In this document: positions 44,180-52,729 of the stretch, one piece after another
How the letters are laid out: each line of letters opens with the position of its first letter
How positions within the stretch are numbered: position 1 is the stretch's first letter
DNA from: Limnochorda sp. LNt
GTDB lineage: Bacteria > Bacillota > Limnochordia > Limnochordales > Geochordaceae
Direction: 5' to 3'
Length of the DNA stretch: 64,000 nt
Assembly: GCF_035593265.1 (NCBI RefSeq)
Contig: NZ_CP141614.1
Coordinates: 248,001 to 312,000, forward strand
Notes under the pieces: model-generated
What the model was told of the DNA's origin: nothing
What the model saw: the letters and a program-made list of their open reading frames with translations, nothing else
Databases searched by the model: none
Position numbers and translations under genes: made by a program

Positions 44180-45220
44180 ATGCGGGGAGGCATGGGTCGA
44201 GCGTGGGCCGTCACGGCCACCGTCGCGCTGACGGGGATGGTGGTCGCGAGGGTCGCGCTGGGCGCCGTGGCGCAGGGGATCGAGGGCGTCCCCATCAGCC
44301 AGAAGGTGGCCAGGGTCTATCAGGCGGTCTCGGGCTCGCCCCCGCCCGAGGGCAGCGGGTTGCGTGACCAGATCGACGCCGCGACGCAGCTGCTCTACGG
44401 CGCCAACTGGCAGAGCAAGGTGAGCCCCAGCCTGGTCGATCGGGTCAACCAGCTGGTGCAGGTGGTGAGCCTGGGCGACCCCAACGTCTCGCTGGTCAGC
44501 CGCATGCTGGCCATCGAATGGAGCATCAACCAGAGCCTCTACGAGTGGGAAGTGGCCAACCAGCCCGACGGGTTGCGGCTACCGCCGGCCACCTCCATCA
44601 CGGAGCCGCCGCTGCGCCCGCTGCGGGAGCGGGTCGCCTGGGTCGAGCGCCTGCTGTACGGGCGCGAGCAGTCCGGTGGCCTCGTGGAGCGGATCGACCG
44701 GCTGGCCCGTGAGGTGTGGGGCAGCGCAGCGGCCTCGCGGCTGGCGACCAAAGTGGTGCGGGTCTCCGCCAACGCCGGGCAGGTCCGCATACGGCTACTG
44801 GGCACCATCAGCAACGAGCGCGACAAGGCGAGCGTGCCGGGGCAGAAGGTGCCGTTCATCGTCGTCGACTCGCTGGTGCTCGACGGCGCGCTGGTGTTGC
44901 CGCGGGGTGCCATCGGCATCGCGACCGTCGAAGATGTCCAGACGCCCAGCCTGGGCCGGCCCGGCCGCCTGAGCGCCTCGGGCATCGTCTGGGCCGTCGA
45001 CGGCATGCCGCTGGGGGCGACCCTCGGACTGAGCGAGCAAGCCGAGGGGAGCGGGGTCAACCCGCTGGGAGCGGCCCTGAGCGGTCCCATCGCGGCGCCG
45101 ACGGGGTTGCTGGTGCAGGGCAACGCCCGCACCCTGGAGCCCGGCACCGTGCTGGTGGCGTCCATCGGCCCCGCGCCGGGCTGGCGCGAGGCGCCGGTCA
45201 TCAACGCCATGGTCCAGTGA
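44180..45220 (+). CDS. Unknown exported protein next to OmpM-like gene
   Basis: Not recognised. It has 346 residues with a signal peptide or anchor (about residues 6-32). The N-terminal half is helical, with two similar segments (LRDQIDAATQLLYGANWQSKVSPSLVDRVNQL and LRERVAWVERLLYGREQSGGLVERIDRL, here given as LLYGANW and LLYGREQ) that form an internal repeat. The C-terminal half is beta-rich, with SLVLDGALVLPRGAIGIATVEDVQ. The ATG start follows GGGAGGAGG. It lies 32 bases after the OmpM-like gene and is probably cotranscribed; a hairpin follows its stop. Confidence 0.6.
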   Translation: MRGGMGRAWAVTATVALTGMVVARVALGAVAQGIEGVPISQKVARVYQAVSGSPPPEGSGLRDQIDAATQLLYGANWQSKVSPSLVDRVNQLVQVVSLGDPNVSLVSRMLAIEWSINQSLYEWEVANQPDGLRLPPATSITEPPLRPLRERVAWVERLLYGREQSGGLVERIDRLAREVWGSAAASRLATKVVRVSANAGQVRIRLLGTISNERDKASVPGQKVPFIVVDSLVLDGALVLPRGAIGIATVEDVQTPSLGRPGRLSASGIVWAVDGMPLGATLGLSEQAEGSGVNPLGAALSGPIAAPTGLLVQGNARTLEPGTVLVASIGPAPGWREAPVINAMVQ

Positions 45221-45574
45221 GGCGGCTGCATCCGCTTCGCCTCGGCCGGCATCCGTGGACACGGATGCCGGGTGCCTTCGGATTGTCGTCACGGCGGTGG
45301 GCTCGCCCCGCGTCCCGGGGCGGGGCCGCCGCCCGATGACCTGTCGCATGGCCGTCGTGGCCGCAGGCCAGGCGGCTCCCTCCTGTCTCCCCCGCGTGCG
45401 AGGCTGGTCTCTCCCAGACAAAAGCCGACGGATATCGGCAGGAGCCCCCGGTCGGGGATGCAATAGAAGAAATCTATGGGCACGGGGACGTCCTTTTCCA
45501 CCCATCCGGCAGATTTCGAATCCAGTTAAAAGCATTCGAGGCTCATCGAGTTGGCGGAGATGGCGAGGGTCGTC
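45221..45574 (+). other. Gene-free leader upstream of the exopolysaccharide operon
   Basis: The only gap over 300 bases. No convincing protein gene was seen. At its left end is an inverted repeat (45246-45271). From about 45410 the base composition changes: an A-rich patch (GACAAAAGCC), several short inverted repeats (GCCGA/TCGGC around 45424-45439, CCCC/GGGG around 45448-45460, ATAGA/TCTAT around 45464-45478), and an AT-rich stretch (45495-45540). This could hold a promoter and a structured 5' leader for the export gene. No known riboswitch class could be matched by eye. Confidence 0.45.
45246..45271 (+). terminator. Inverted repeat after the unknown exported gene, possible terminator
   Basis: Perfect 10-bp inverted repeat CCGGCATCCG (45246-45255) and CGGATGCCGG (45262-45271) with a 6-base loop, 25 bases after the stop at 45220. 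It is followed by GTGCCTTCGGATTGT, not a clean T-run. It may separate the SLH block from the exopolysaccharide operon. Confidence 0.45.
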
Positions 45575-48370
45575 ATGCATCGAGCCGCTTGCGCCTCGGG
45601 TGAGACGGCCGTGAACCCGTCGAGAGCAGCTGTGTGGGCGGTGTTGCTCTGCCTGCTGCTGGGGGCATGGGGCGCAGCGGGTTGGGCACAGTCGGCCCAG
45701 CCGTACCGGCTTGGTCCAGGCGACGTGCTGGAGATCAGCGTGTGGGGCCAGCCCGACCTCCGCGCGGTGGTGGAGGTCCGACCGGACGGATACGTCAGCT
45801 TCCCTCTGGCCGGCGACGTGCTGGCGGAGGGAGTGAGCCCCGCAGAGCTCGCGCAGTCCATCACCGAGCGTCTCGAGGGCTACATCCGGTCGCCTCAGGT
45901 CACCGTCATCGTCCAGCGGTTTCGGACCATCCGCGTGCAGGCGCTGGGCGCCGTGCGCCAGCCGGGCACCTACGCCCTGCCACCCGGGGCCACCGTCACC
46001 CAACTCCTGGGGGCAGCCGCCGGGCTCACCGAGGAGGCGGATCCGTCGGGAGCGGTCCTCTCTCGCCGCACCGCCTCCGGAGCGATCCAGCAACACCCGG
46101 TGGACGTGGAGGGGCTCCTGGACGGTCGCGTCGGCGAGGTCTGGGCGCTGCAGGACGGCGACGTGCTCTTCGTCCCTCGGGGCCGGCCCGCGCTGGTCAT
46201 CGGGGAGGTGCGCCAGCCCGGCGCCTACATGGTGAGGCCCGGCATGCGGGTGCTGGACCTGCTCGCGGCTGCCGGGGGCCTGACGCCGCAGGCGGCAGGG
46301 GAGGCCGCGACCCTGACCCGGGCCACTCCGGACGGCCGGCAAGAGGTGCTCCCGCTCGACCTGCCGGAGCTGCTGCGACGGCCCGATTCGGCGCACAACG
46401 TGGCGGTGCGGGCGGGGGACCTGCTGGTGGTGCCGACGGCCGGCCATCTGGCCGTCCTCGGGGAGGTCCGACGCCCGGGGACCGTGCGCCACCGCTCGGG
46501 CATGACGGTGAGCGAGGCCTTGGCGGAGGCCGGTGGCCCCACCGACGAGGCCGACTTGCACCGGGTGTGGCTCGTGCGGGGTGGCGCCGACGGTTTGGTG
46601 GGCGAGGGCGGCCGTGCCGAGCTGGATCTGGCCGGCCTGCACGGAGCCGGCGAGGGGCGACAGGCTCCCAGCGATCCCGCCGCGGTCGCGGCGCCCCGCC
46701 TGGCGGTGCAGCCGGGGGACATCCTGGTGGTGCCGCGGGCGCAACGCGACGTGGTGGTGCTGGGGGCGGTGGCGCGCCCGGGCACCTATCCACTGCGCAG
46801 CGGCGCCCGCCTGCTCGACGCGCTGGCCGCAGCCGGCGGCGTGGTGCACGAGCGGGCCGGCGAGGAGCTGACGGTGCGGCGGCAGGGCCGCTCCGAGCCG
46901 CTGCGGGTGTCGGTGCGGCAGCTGGTGGAGCAGGGCGACCCGGCCGCCGTCAACGTGGCGCTCGAGCCCGGCGACGTCATCTTCGTGCCCGAGGTGGAGC
47001 GCCAGGTGGCGGTCGTGGGTGAGGTGCTGCGTCCGGGCAGCGTGCCGTACCGGGCCGGGATGACGGTGGCCGACGTGCTGGCGCAGGTGGGGGGCCTGAC
47101 CGAGCGGGCGGACCCGGCCCGCGCCTCCATCCACCGGCTGTCGGGGACCGGGGAGAGCCAGCCGCTACCGGTGGACCTGCGGGCCATGGCGGGGGCGGAG
47201 GGCTGGTCCCAGGCCGCGGTCAGCGTGGCGGTGCAGCCGGGGGACATCCTGGTGGTGCCACGGGCGCAACGCGACGTGGTGGTGCTGGGGGCGGTGGTGC
47301 GCCCGGGCACCTATCCGCTGCGCAGCGGCGCCCGCCTGCTCGACGCGCTGGCCGCAGCCGGCGGCGTGGTGCACGAGCGGGCCGGCGAGGAGCTGACGGT
47401 GAGGCGGCAGGACCGCTCCGAGCCGCTGCGGGTGTCGGTGCGGCAGCTGGTGGAGCAGGGCGACCCGGCTGTCAACGTGACGCTCGAGCCCGGCGACGTC
47501 ATCTTCGTGCCCGAGGTGGAGCGCCAGGTGCTGGCCCTGGGCGCCCTCCTGTCGCCGGGAGCCTTCCCCTATCGTGAGGGGCTGCGCGTGCTGGACCTCC
47601 TGGCGCGGGCGGGAGGGCCCCGCCCCGATGCCGACGAGCGTGCGGCCGTCCTCAACCGGGCGGGCGGCGAGAGCGTCGCCATCGATCTGGCTCTGCTCCA
47701 GCGACAGCCCCGGTCGGAGCTCAACGTGGCCCTGGCGCCCGGTGACGTGCTGTTCGTGCCGCCGTCGCGCCAGGTGTTGGTGCTGGGCGAGGTGGGACGC
47801 CCCGGCGCCTACTCCGTGCCGGCAGGCGCCCGCGTCACGGACGTCCTCGCCCTGGCCGGCGGGGTGCGGCCCGATGCGGGCGTCACCACCCTGATCCTCA
47901 CCCGCCGCTCGGGGGCGGATGGTGCTGACGGCGCCGTGTTGCGGCTCGACTACGCCCGGTTGGTGGAGGGCGCCGATGCGGCCCTCAACGTCGAGGTGGA
48001 GGGGGGAGACGTCCTCTACGTCCCCGAGGGACGCCGCCACGTCTTGGTGCTGGGGCAGGTGCAGCGGCCCGGCCTGTACGCCATCCCGACCCCCGGCCCC
48101 GTGCGGCTGCTGGACGTGCTGGCCCTGGCCGGCGGGCCCACCCGGCGGGCGGTGCTGGATGCGGTGGGCATCCTGCGTCCGGACGGCCAGTCCACCACCG
48201 TGACGACGGGGCGGGGGTCGACCCTCTTCCAGGGGCGCGCCGCCGACAACCCCGTCATCGAGCCCGGTGACGTCGTCTACGTGCCGGAGACCCGGTGGCC
48301 CGACTGGAGCCAGATACTGGGCGTGCTCGAGGGGATTTACCTCTTCCAGCAGATCGTGGGAGGCTCGTGA
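45575..48370 (+). CDS. Wza-type polysaccharide export protein with nine SLBB repeats
   Basis: Exopolysaccharide outer-membrane/periplasmic export protein, about 931 residues, against roughly 180-380 for Wza-like proteins. A signal peptide ends near AGWAQ. The polysaccharide-export domain is clear (YRLGPGDVLEISVWGQPDL, VRPDGYVSFPLAGDV). Nine SLBB repeats follow, each with a core like VLGEVRRPGTV and an ALAEAGG-type helix, separated by GDVLFVP-type strands. Repeats four and six are nearly identical at DNA level. No lipobox or C-terminal barrel helix is obvious. Starts at 45551, 45560, 45575 and 45611 are all possible; 45575 has GGCGAGGGT upstream. Confidence 0.85.
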   Translation: MHRAACASGETAVNPSRAAVWAVLLCLLLGAWGAAGWAQSAQPYRLGPGDVLEISVWGQPDLRAVVEVRPDGYVSFPLAGDVLAEGVSPAELAQSITERLEGYIRSPQVTVIVQRFRTIRVQALGAVRQPGTYALPPGATVTQLLGAAAGLTEEADPSGAVLSRRTASGAIQQHPVDVEGLLDGRVGEVWALQDGDVLFVPRGRPALVIGEVRQPGAYMVRPGMRVLDLLAAAGGLTPQAAGEAATLTRATPDGRQEVLPLDLPELLRRPDSAHNVAVRAGDLLVVPTAGHLAVLGEVRRPGTVRHRSGMTVSEALAEAGGPTDEADLHRVWLVRGGADGLVGEGGRAELDLAGLHGAGEGRQAPSDPAAVAAPRLAVQPGDILVVPRAQRDVVVLGAVARPGTYPLRSGARLLDALAAAGGVVHERAGEELTVRRQGRSEPLRVSVRQLVEQGDPAAVNVALEPGDVIFVPEVERQVAVVGEVLRPGSVPYRAGMTVADVLAQVGGLTERADPARASIHRLSGTGESQPLPVDLRAMAGAEGWSQAAVSVAVQPGDILVVPRAQRDVVVLGAVVRPGTYPLRSGARLLDALAAAGGVVHERAGEELTVRRQDRSEPLRVSVRQLVEQGDPAVNVTLEPGDVIFVPEVERQVLALGALLSPGAFPYREGLRVLDLLARAGGPRPDADERAAVLNRAGGESVAIDLALLQRQPRSELNVALAPGDVLFVPPSRQVLVLGEVGRPGAYSVPAGARVTDVLALAGGVRPDAGVTTLILTRRSGADGADGAVLRLDYARLVEGADAALNVEVEGGDVLYVPEGRRHVLVLGQVQRPGLYAIPTPGPVRLLDVLALAGGPTRRAVLDAVGILRPDGQSTTVTTGRGSTLFQGRAADNPVIEPGDVVYVPETRWPDWSQILGVLEGIYLFQQIVGGS
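46701..47008 (+). repeat. Direct repeat, copy 1, inside the SLBB gene
   Basis: About 308 bases coding for the fourth SLBB repeat and flanking GDVIFVP strand. It matches copy 2 at 47226-47530 with fewer than ten differences by eye plus one codon indel (GCCGCC against GCT near its end). The other SLBB repeats in the gene are much more diverged, so this is a recent duplication or gene-conversion product. Confidence 0.85.
47226..47530 (+). repeat. Direct repeat, copy 2, inside the SLBB gene
   Basis: About 305 bases, offset 525 bases from copy 1 at its left end. It codes for the sixth SLBB repeat. Differences from copy 1 are scattered single bases and one missing codon, all preserving the frame. 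Recombination between the copies would delete or add exactly two SLBB units in frame. Confidence 0.85.
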
Positions 48371-48399
48371 AGCCCCGGACGGGGCGGGAGGGATAGGGC

Positions 48400-49845
48400 A
48401 TGGCCGCTCATCCCGAGGTGATGGATGACGAGATCGACCTGCGAGCGTACGCCCGTGCGCTGTGGCGCCGACGGTGGCTCATCGGCGGGGTCACCCTGGT
48501 GGCTGCGGCCGCTGCCGTGCTGGTGACCCGGGCGACCACACCGCTTTACGAGGCGACCACCACGGTGATCGTGCGTCCCAGCGCGACGGGCCTGGCCCTC
48601 CAGGAAAACCCTGCCGCGGCGCTGCTGGGCGGCGGCCGCCCGGCCCTGCAAAACTACGTGGAGCTCCTGCGCAGCCGCACGGTCATCGAGCGGGTGGCCC
48701 GCAGCCTCTACGGTGCCGACGGGGTGACGGCCGAGCAGTTGGAGCGCCTGCGCCGCTCCGTCTCGGTGCAGCCCGTCAGCAATACCGACGCCGTGCGCAT
48801 CTCGGTGCGCCTGCCCGATCCAGCCGAGGCGCAGCGGGTGGCCAACGCGGTGGTCAGCAGCTTCGCCGAGTTCAACCGGGAGATGAACCAGTCGGAGGCC
48901 CGCTCGGCCCTGGCCTTCATCGAGACGCAGCTGCGCCAGGTCCAGGAGAGCCTGCGCTCCGCGGAGAACACGCTGCTCAGCTACCGCGAGGCCAACCGGC
49001 TGGTGGAGCCATCCCAGCAGGCCCGCGCCGCGGTCGACAAGCTGGCCGACCTGGAGAAGATGCGGGCCAGCGCGCAGATCGCGCTGCGGGAGTCGGCCAC
49101 CCGGGCCGCCGAGATCCGCACCCAACTCGAGAAGCAGGGGCCCACGCTCATCTCGTCCACCACCATCGCCTCCAACCCCATGATCCAGAGCTACAAGCTG
49201 CGGCTCAGCGACGTCGAGGCCCGCCTGTCGGCGGCACGCCAGAGCCTCGCGCCCAACCATCCCCAGATCGCCGCCCTGGAGGCCGAGGCGGATCAACTCC
49301 GCCGCCTGATGGGTGAGGAGGTGGAGCGGGTCGTCTCGGCCCAGACCGAGACCCTCAACCCCATCTACCAGGGCCTCGTGCAGCAGCTCATCGGCCTGGA
49401 GGCGGACCAGCTCGCCCAGCAGGCGCGCCACGAGGCCGTCCAGCGTCTCATCGCCCAGGAGGAGGCGGCCCTCCTGGCCCTGCCGGCCCGCGAACTGGAG
49501 CTGGCCCGCCTCGAGCGGGAGCGGCGGGTCAACGAGGAACTCTACGTGATGCTCCGCACCCGCTACGAGGAGCTGCGCATCCAGGAGGCCTCGGTGGTGG
49601 CGGACATCCGCATCATCGACCCGGCGGTACGGCCGGAGAGCCCTGTCTCGCCGAGGCCCTTGCTCAACCTGGCCGTGGCCACGTTCCTCGGGCTCTTCGC
49701 CGGGGTGGGCGCCGCGCTGGTGCTGGAGCTGATGGATACCAGCGTGCGCAGCGAGGAGGAGCTGGAGCGGCTCCTGGGTGCCCCCGTGTTGGGCCGGATC
49801 CCCGAGTGGACCGAGCTGACCGAGGGGAGGGGGCCGGACCGATGA
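48400..49845 (+). CDS. Wzz/GNVR-type polysaccharide chain-length protein
   Basis: Polysaccharide co-polymerase, 481 residues. The N-terminus reads DEIDLRAYARALWRRRWLIG, followed by the first membrane segment (about 28-45). A long periplasmic coiled coil (about 170-400) follows, then the second membrane segment (about 430-455). The GNVR-like segment is ELARLERERRVNEELYVMLRTRYEELRIQEA (in part RRVNEELYVML), followed by DPAVRPESPVSPRPLL. It sets sugar chain length and, in this family, activates the cytoplasmic kinase. Its stop overlaps the kinase start, so the two act as a split Wzc. Confidence 0.88.
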   Translation: MAAHPEVMDDEIDLRAYARALWRRRWLIGGVTLVAAAAAVLVTRATTPLYEATTTVIVRPSATGLALQENPAAALLGGGRPALQNYVELLRSRTVIERVARSLYGADGVTAEQLERLRRSVSVQPVSNTDAVRISVRLPDPAEAQRVANAVVSSFAEFNREMNQSEARSALAFIETQLRQVQESLRSAENTLLSYREANRLVEPSQQARAAVDKLADLEKMRASAQIALRESATRAAEIRTQLEKQGPTLISSTTIASNPMIQSYKLRLSDVEARLSAARQSLAPNHPQIAALEAEADQLRRLMGEEVERVVSAQTETLNPIYQGLVQQLIGLEADQLAQQARHEAVQRLIAQEEAALLALPARELELARLERERRVNEELYVMLRTRYEELRIQEASVVADIRIIDPAVRPESPVSPRPLLNLAVATFLGLFAGVGAALVLELMDTSVRSEEELERLLGAPVLGRIPEWTELTEGRGPDR

Positions 49846-50678
49846 GAGGGCGGGCGGGCCGCGCGTTGCCGGTCCATCCCAGCGGGCCGCCGCTGGTGAT
49901 GGAGGGCGACCAGTACAGGCTGGTGGCGGAGGCCTTCCGTAGCCTGCGCACCAATCTACAGTACGCGGCCCTGGGGTCGCCGCTGCGCATCCTGACGGTG
50001 ACCGCGGCCGGCCCCGACGAGGGCAAGAGCTCCATCACGGCCAATCTGGCCGTGGCCCTGGCCCAGGGCGGGACCCGGGTGCTGGCGGTCGGGGCCGACC
50101 TGCGGCGGCCGGCGTTGCACCGGGCCTTCGACCTGGATCACAGGGTCGGCCTGACCAGCGTGCTGATGGGGCGGATGTCACTGGAGGAAGCCGTCCGGCA
50201 GACGGAGCCATGGGGCGTCGACGTGCTGCCGTCAGGCCCCCTGCCGCCCAACCCGGCCGAGCTGCTGGGCTCCCGGCAGATGGCGGCCCTATTGGAGGAG
50301 ATGCGGCAGCGCTGGGAGCTGGTGCTGCTCGACACGCCGCCGGTTGTGGCCCTCAGCGATGCCGCGTTGCTCGCCGCCCGTAGCGACGGCGTACTGTTGG
50401 TCGTGACCGCTCACCAGACTCCCCGGGACGTGGTGGTGGCCGCTCGCCGCCAGCTCGAGCAGGTGGGCGCGCGCATCCTGGGGGTGGTCCTCAACCGGGT
50501 GCGGCCGTCGGAGTCGGGCCGCTACCACTATTACTACGATTACTACTCCCGCGACGGCTCATCGGACGAGGCGCCCCGCGACGGGCGGCCCTCCCGGGCC
50601 CCCAGAGCCCCGGCCAGCCTCGACGAGCGAGGGGGCCGGGTGCTGGCCGACCGCACCGCCGGAGACGGGGACGCCTGA
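49842..50678 (+). CDS. BY-kinase, tyrosine-protein kinase (CpsD/Wzc C-terminal type)
   Basis: Cytoplasmic bacterial tyrosine kinase, 278 residues. EAFRSLRTNLQYAA is the family entry motif. The Walker A reads TAAGPDEGKSSITANLA, Walker A' GADLRRPAL and Walker B LVLLDTPPV. The C-terminus has a tyrosine cluster (RYHYYYDYYS), the usual autophosphorylation site. The ATGA overlap with the Wzz-like gene and TGATG junction with the phosphatase gene mark a tight operon. Phosphorylation state would control polymer export. Confidence 0.9.
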   Translation: MRGRAGRALPVHPSGPPLVMEGDQYRLVAEAFRSLRTNLQYAALGSPLRILTVTAAGPDEGKSSITANLAVALAQGGTRVLAVGADLRRPALHRAFDLDHRVGLTSVLMGRMSLEEAVRQTEPWGVDVLPSGPLPPNPAELLGSRQMAALLEEMRQRWELVLLDTPPVVALSDAALLAARSDGVLLVVTAHQTPRDVVVAARRQLEQVGARILGVVLNRVRPSESGRYHYYYDYYSRDGSSDEAPRDGRPSRAPRAPASLDERGGRVLADRTAGDGDA

Positions 50679-51550
50679 TGGCCATCGGTGGCGGCCAAGG
50701 ATTCGTGGATGTCCACCACCACCTGTTGCCGGGGCTCGACGACGGGCCCCGGGACTGGGGCCAGGCTCTGGAGCTGGCGCGGGAGGCGGCCCGCGCCGGC
50801 ATCCGCACCGTGGTCGCGACGCCGCACGTCCGTCCCGGCCGGCCCGGCCAGCCTACCCGGGCCGCCGTGGTGGAGATGGTGGACGAGCTGCGCTCCCGGC
50901 TGGCCTCGGAAGGCGTCGAGCTCGAGGTGCTGCCGGGGGCGGAGGTCTACCCGGTGCCGGACCTGCCCCGGTGGCTGGCCGGAGAAGGCGGGGCGTCGTG
51001 GGAACTGGGGCAGGGCAGCCAGGTCCGGTATCTGTTGCTGGACCTGCCCTTCGACCGGTTGCCGCCCAACTTCGACCGGCTCATCTTCGAGGTGGCCCTG
51101 GCCGGCGTCACCCCCGTCATCGCCCACCCCGAACGCAACCGCCAGCTGGCCGAGCGCCCGCAGCTGCTGGCCCCGCTGGTGGAACAGGGGGCCGTGGTGC
51201 AGGTGACCGCCGGCAGCCTGGTCGGCGGATTCGGGCGAGAGGCCCAGCAGGCAGGCCTGTGGCTCGTGCGCCGAGGTCTGGCCCGGGTGGTGGCCACCGA
51301 CGCCCACGACGTCGTGCGACGCTCGCCCCTGGCTATGCGGGAGGCGTGGCGTCACCTCTCCCGACACGTGGGCGTGGCCATGGCCGAGCACCTGTGCAGC
51401 CGATGGCCTCTCCAGGTGGCGCGGGGCGAGCCCCTCGACGCGGCGTCGCCCTTGTCCGGCGCAGCGCCCGAGCGCCGCGCACCGGCCGGCGTCCGGAGCC
51501 TGGCCCGCGGTCTGCGGGCGTGGTGGGAGCGCATGGTGAGCTCCGTCTAG
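50678..51550 (+). CDS. CpsB/YwqE-type protein tyrosine phosphatase (PHP fold)
   Basis: Metal-dependent phosphatase of the PHP family, 290 residues. It begins FVDVHHHLLPGLDDGPRDWG, the metal-binding signature of CpsB/YwqE; other ligands are TPHVRPG, EVYPVPDLP and IAHPERN, and VVATDAHDV near the C-terminus. It should dephosphorylate the neighbouring BY-kinase. The start overlaps the kinase stop (TGATG). It ends the exopolysaccharide block; a ParB-like gene follows 27 bases later. Confidence 0.9.
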   Translation: MAIGGGQGFVDVHHHLLPGLDDGPRDWGQALELAREAARAGIRTVVATPHVRPGRPGQPTRAAVVEMVDELRSRLASEGVELEVLPGAEVYPVPDLPRWLAGEGGASWELGQGSQVRYLLLDLPFDRLPPNFDRLIFEVALAGVTPVIAHPERNRQLAERPQLLAPLVEQGAVVQVTAGSLVGGFGREAQQAGLWLVRRGLARVVATDAHDVVRRSPLAMREAWRHLSRHVGVAMAEHLCSRWPLQVARGEPLDAASPLSGAAPERRAPAGVRSLARGLRAWWERMVSSV

Positions 51551-51577
51551 CATCTCGATGAGACGGGGGCGAGTACG

Positions 51578-52729
51578 ATGCCGGAGTACCTGCAGATTCC
51601 CGTCGAACGGATCCGCTGCGAGCAGCAGGTGCGCCGGACCTTCAGCGAGGCATCCATCGACGGGCTGGCCCAGTCGCTCAAGGAGGTGGGGATGCTCCAC
51701 CCGGTCCTGGTCATCCCCGACGACGACGGCTCGTACCGGCTCGTCTCGGGTGAGCGGCGGCTGCGGGCGGCGATGCAGGCCGGCGAGCGACTGGTGCCCG
51801 CCCTGGTGGTGCGGCAGCCCCGGGGCAGCATCACGCAGATCCAGCTCATCGAAAACCTGCAACGCGAGGATCTCAACCCGGTGGAGCGAGCGCTGGCCAT
51901 CCAGGCCTTCATGCAGCAGGAGAGCCTCTCCAAGGCCGCGGCGGCGGCGCGCCTGGGCATCCCGCGCACGACCCTGACGGACTGGCTGGACGTGCTGGAG
52001 CTCGACGAACGCTACCAGGCCGCGCTGGTGGACAACTTCACCGGGGGCGACTCGCCCCTCACCCTCTCCCACGTCTCGGAGGCCCGGGCGCTCGCCGCCC
52101 GGCTCGGCAGCCCCGGCATCGCCAGCGTGCTGCTCGATGCCGTGCTGGAGCACCGGCTCAGCAAGGCCGAGACCCGCCAGGTGGCGCAGCTGGTGCGGGA
52201 GCACACCAACCTCAGCATCCAGCAGGCCGTCCGCATGGTACGGTGGAGCCGCGACGGTGCGGCCAGGGCCCAGCGTGGACGTCCCGACGCGGACGGCGCC
52301 CGTGAGGTCGCCGCCGCCAGCGATGGTGCCTCGACGCCGGGGGCGGCCCACGAGGGCCGACGGCGGGCCGAAGGCTTCGCTCCCATCATCCGGAGCCTGG
52401 ATCGGGTGCGACGCGCGCTGGCCGCGCTGGTGGGGGGCGCCCTGCGCCACACGACGCCCGAGGAGCGGGTGCAACTCGTCGAATACCTGCAGAGCCTGCG
52501 GCGATGGATCGATGACGCCATCGCCTTCACCCGGGAGATGGACGACCCCGCCCTGGCGGCGCAGCGGCGCAAAGCCATGGCCGTCGCCCTCAAGAAGGCG
52601 GCCCGGCGCCGCCGCCGTGAGGAGCGGCGACAGGCCCTCAGGGCCGAGGGGACGACGTCGTCAGTCGCTCCGGATGGTGTCGCGTCCAGTACCGGCGGTA
52701 GCCCTGCAACACTTGACCCAATGGCGTGA
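51578..52729 (+). CDS. ParB/Spo0J-family nucleoid protein
   Basis: DNA-binding CTPase-fold protein, 383 residues. The N-terminal ParB domain has IPVERIRCEQQVRRTF, VSGERRLRAAMQAG (box II) and IQLIENLQREDLNPVERALAI. The helix-turn-helix is AAAARLGIPRTTLTDWLDVLELD. The C-terminal half is long and very basic (KKAARRRRREERRQ). No parA lies beside it, and no parS-like site was noticed, so it may not be the chromosome-partition ParB; Noc or another paralogue is possible. Its 3' end overlaps the convergent gene by 92 bases. Confidence 0.78.
   Translation: MPEYLQIPVERIRCEQQVRRTFSEASIDGLAQSLKEVGMLHPVLVIPDDDGSYRLVSGERRLRAAMQAGERLVPALVVRQPRGSITQIQLIENLQREDLNPVERALAIQAFMQQESLSKAAAAARLGIPRTTLTDWLDVLELDERYQAALVDNFTGGDSPLTLSHVSEARALAARLGSPGIASVLLDAVLEHRLSKAETRQVAQLVREHTNLSIQQAVRMVRWSRDGAARAQRGRPDADGAREVAAASDGASTPGAAHEGRRRAEGFAPIIRSLDRVRRALAALVGGALRHTTPEERVQLVEYLQSLRRWIDDAIAFTREMDDPALAAQRRKAMAVALKKAARRRRREERRQALRAEGTTSSVAPDGVASSTGGSPATLDPMA

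Noticed and set aside
45415-45470. Cyclic di-GMP-I riboswitch
   Set aside because: Only a short part around AAAGCC...GGCAGG is similar; the 5' conserved segment and the GNRA loop partner are missing.
46701-47530. CRISPR or tandem repeat array
   Set aside because: Two long in-frame copies inside a coding gene that match SLBB domain boundaries; no short spaced repeats.
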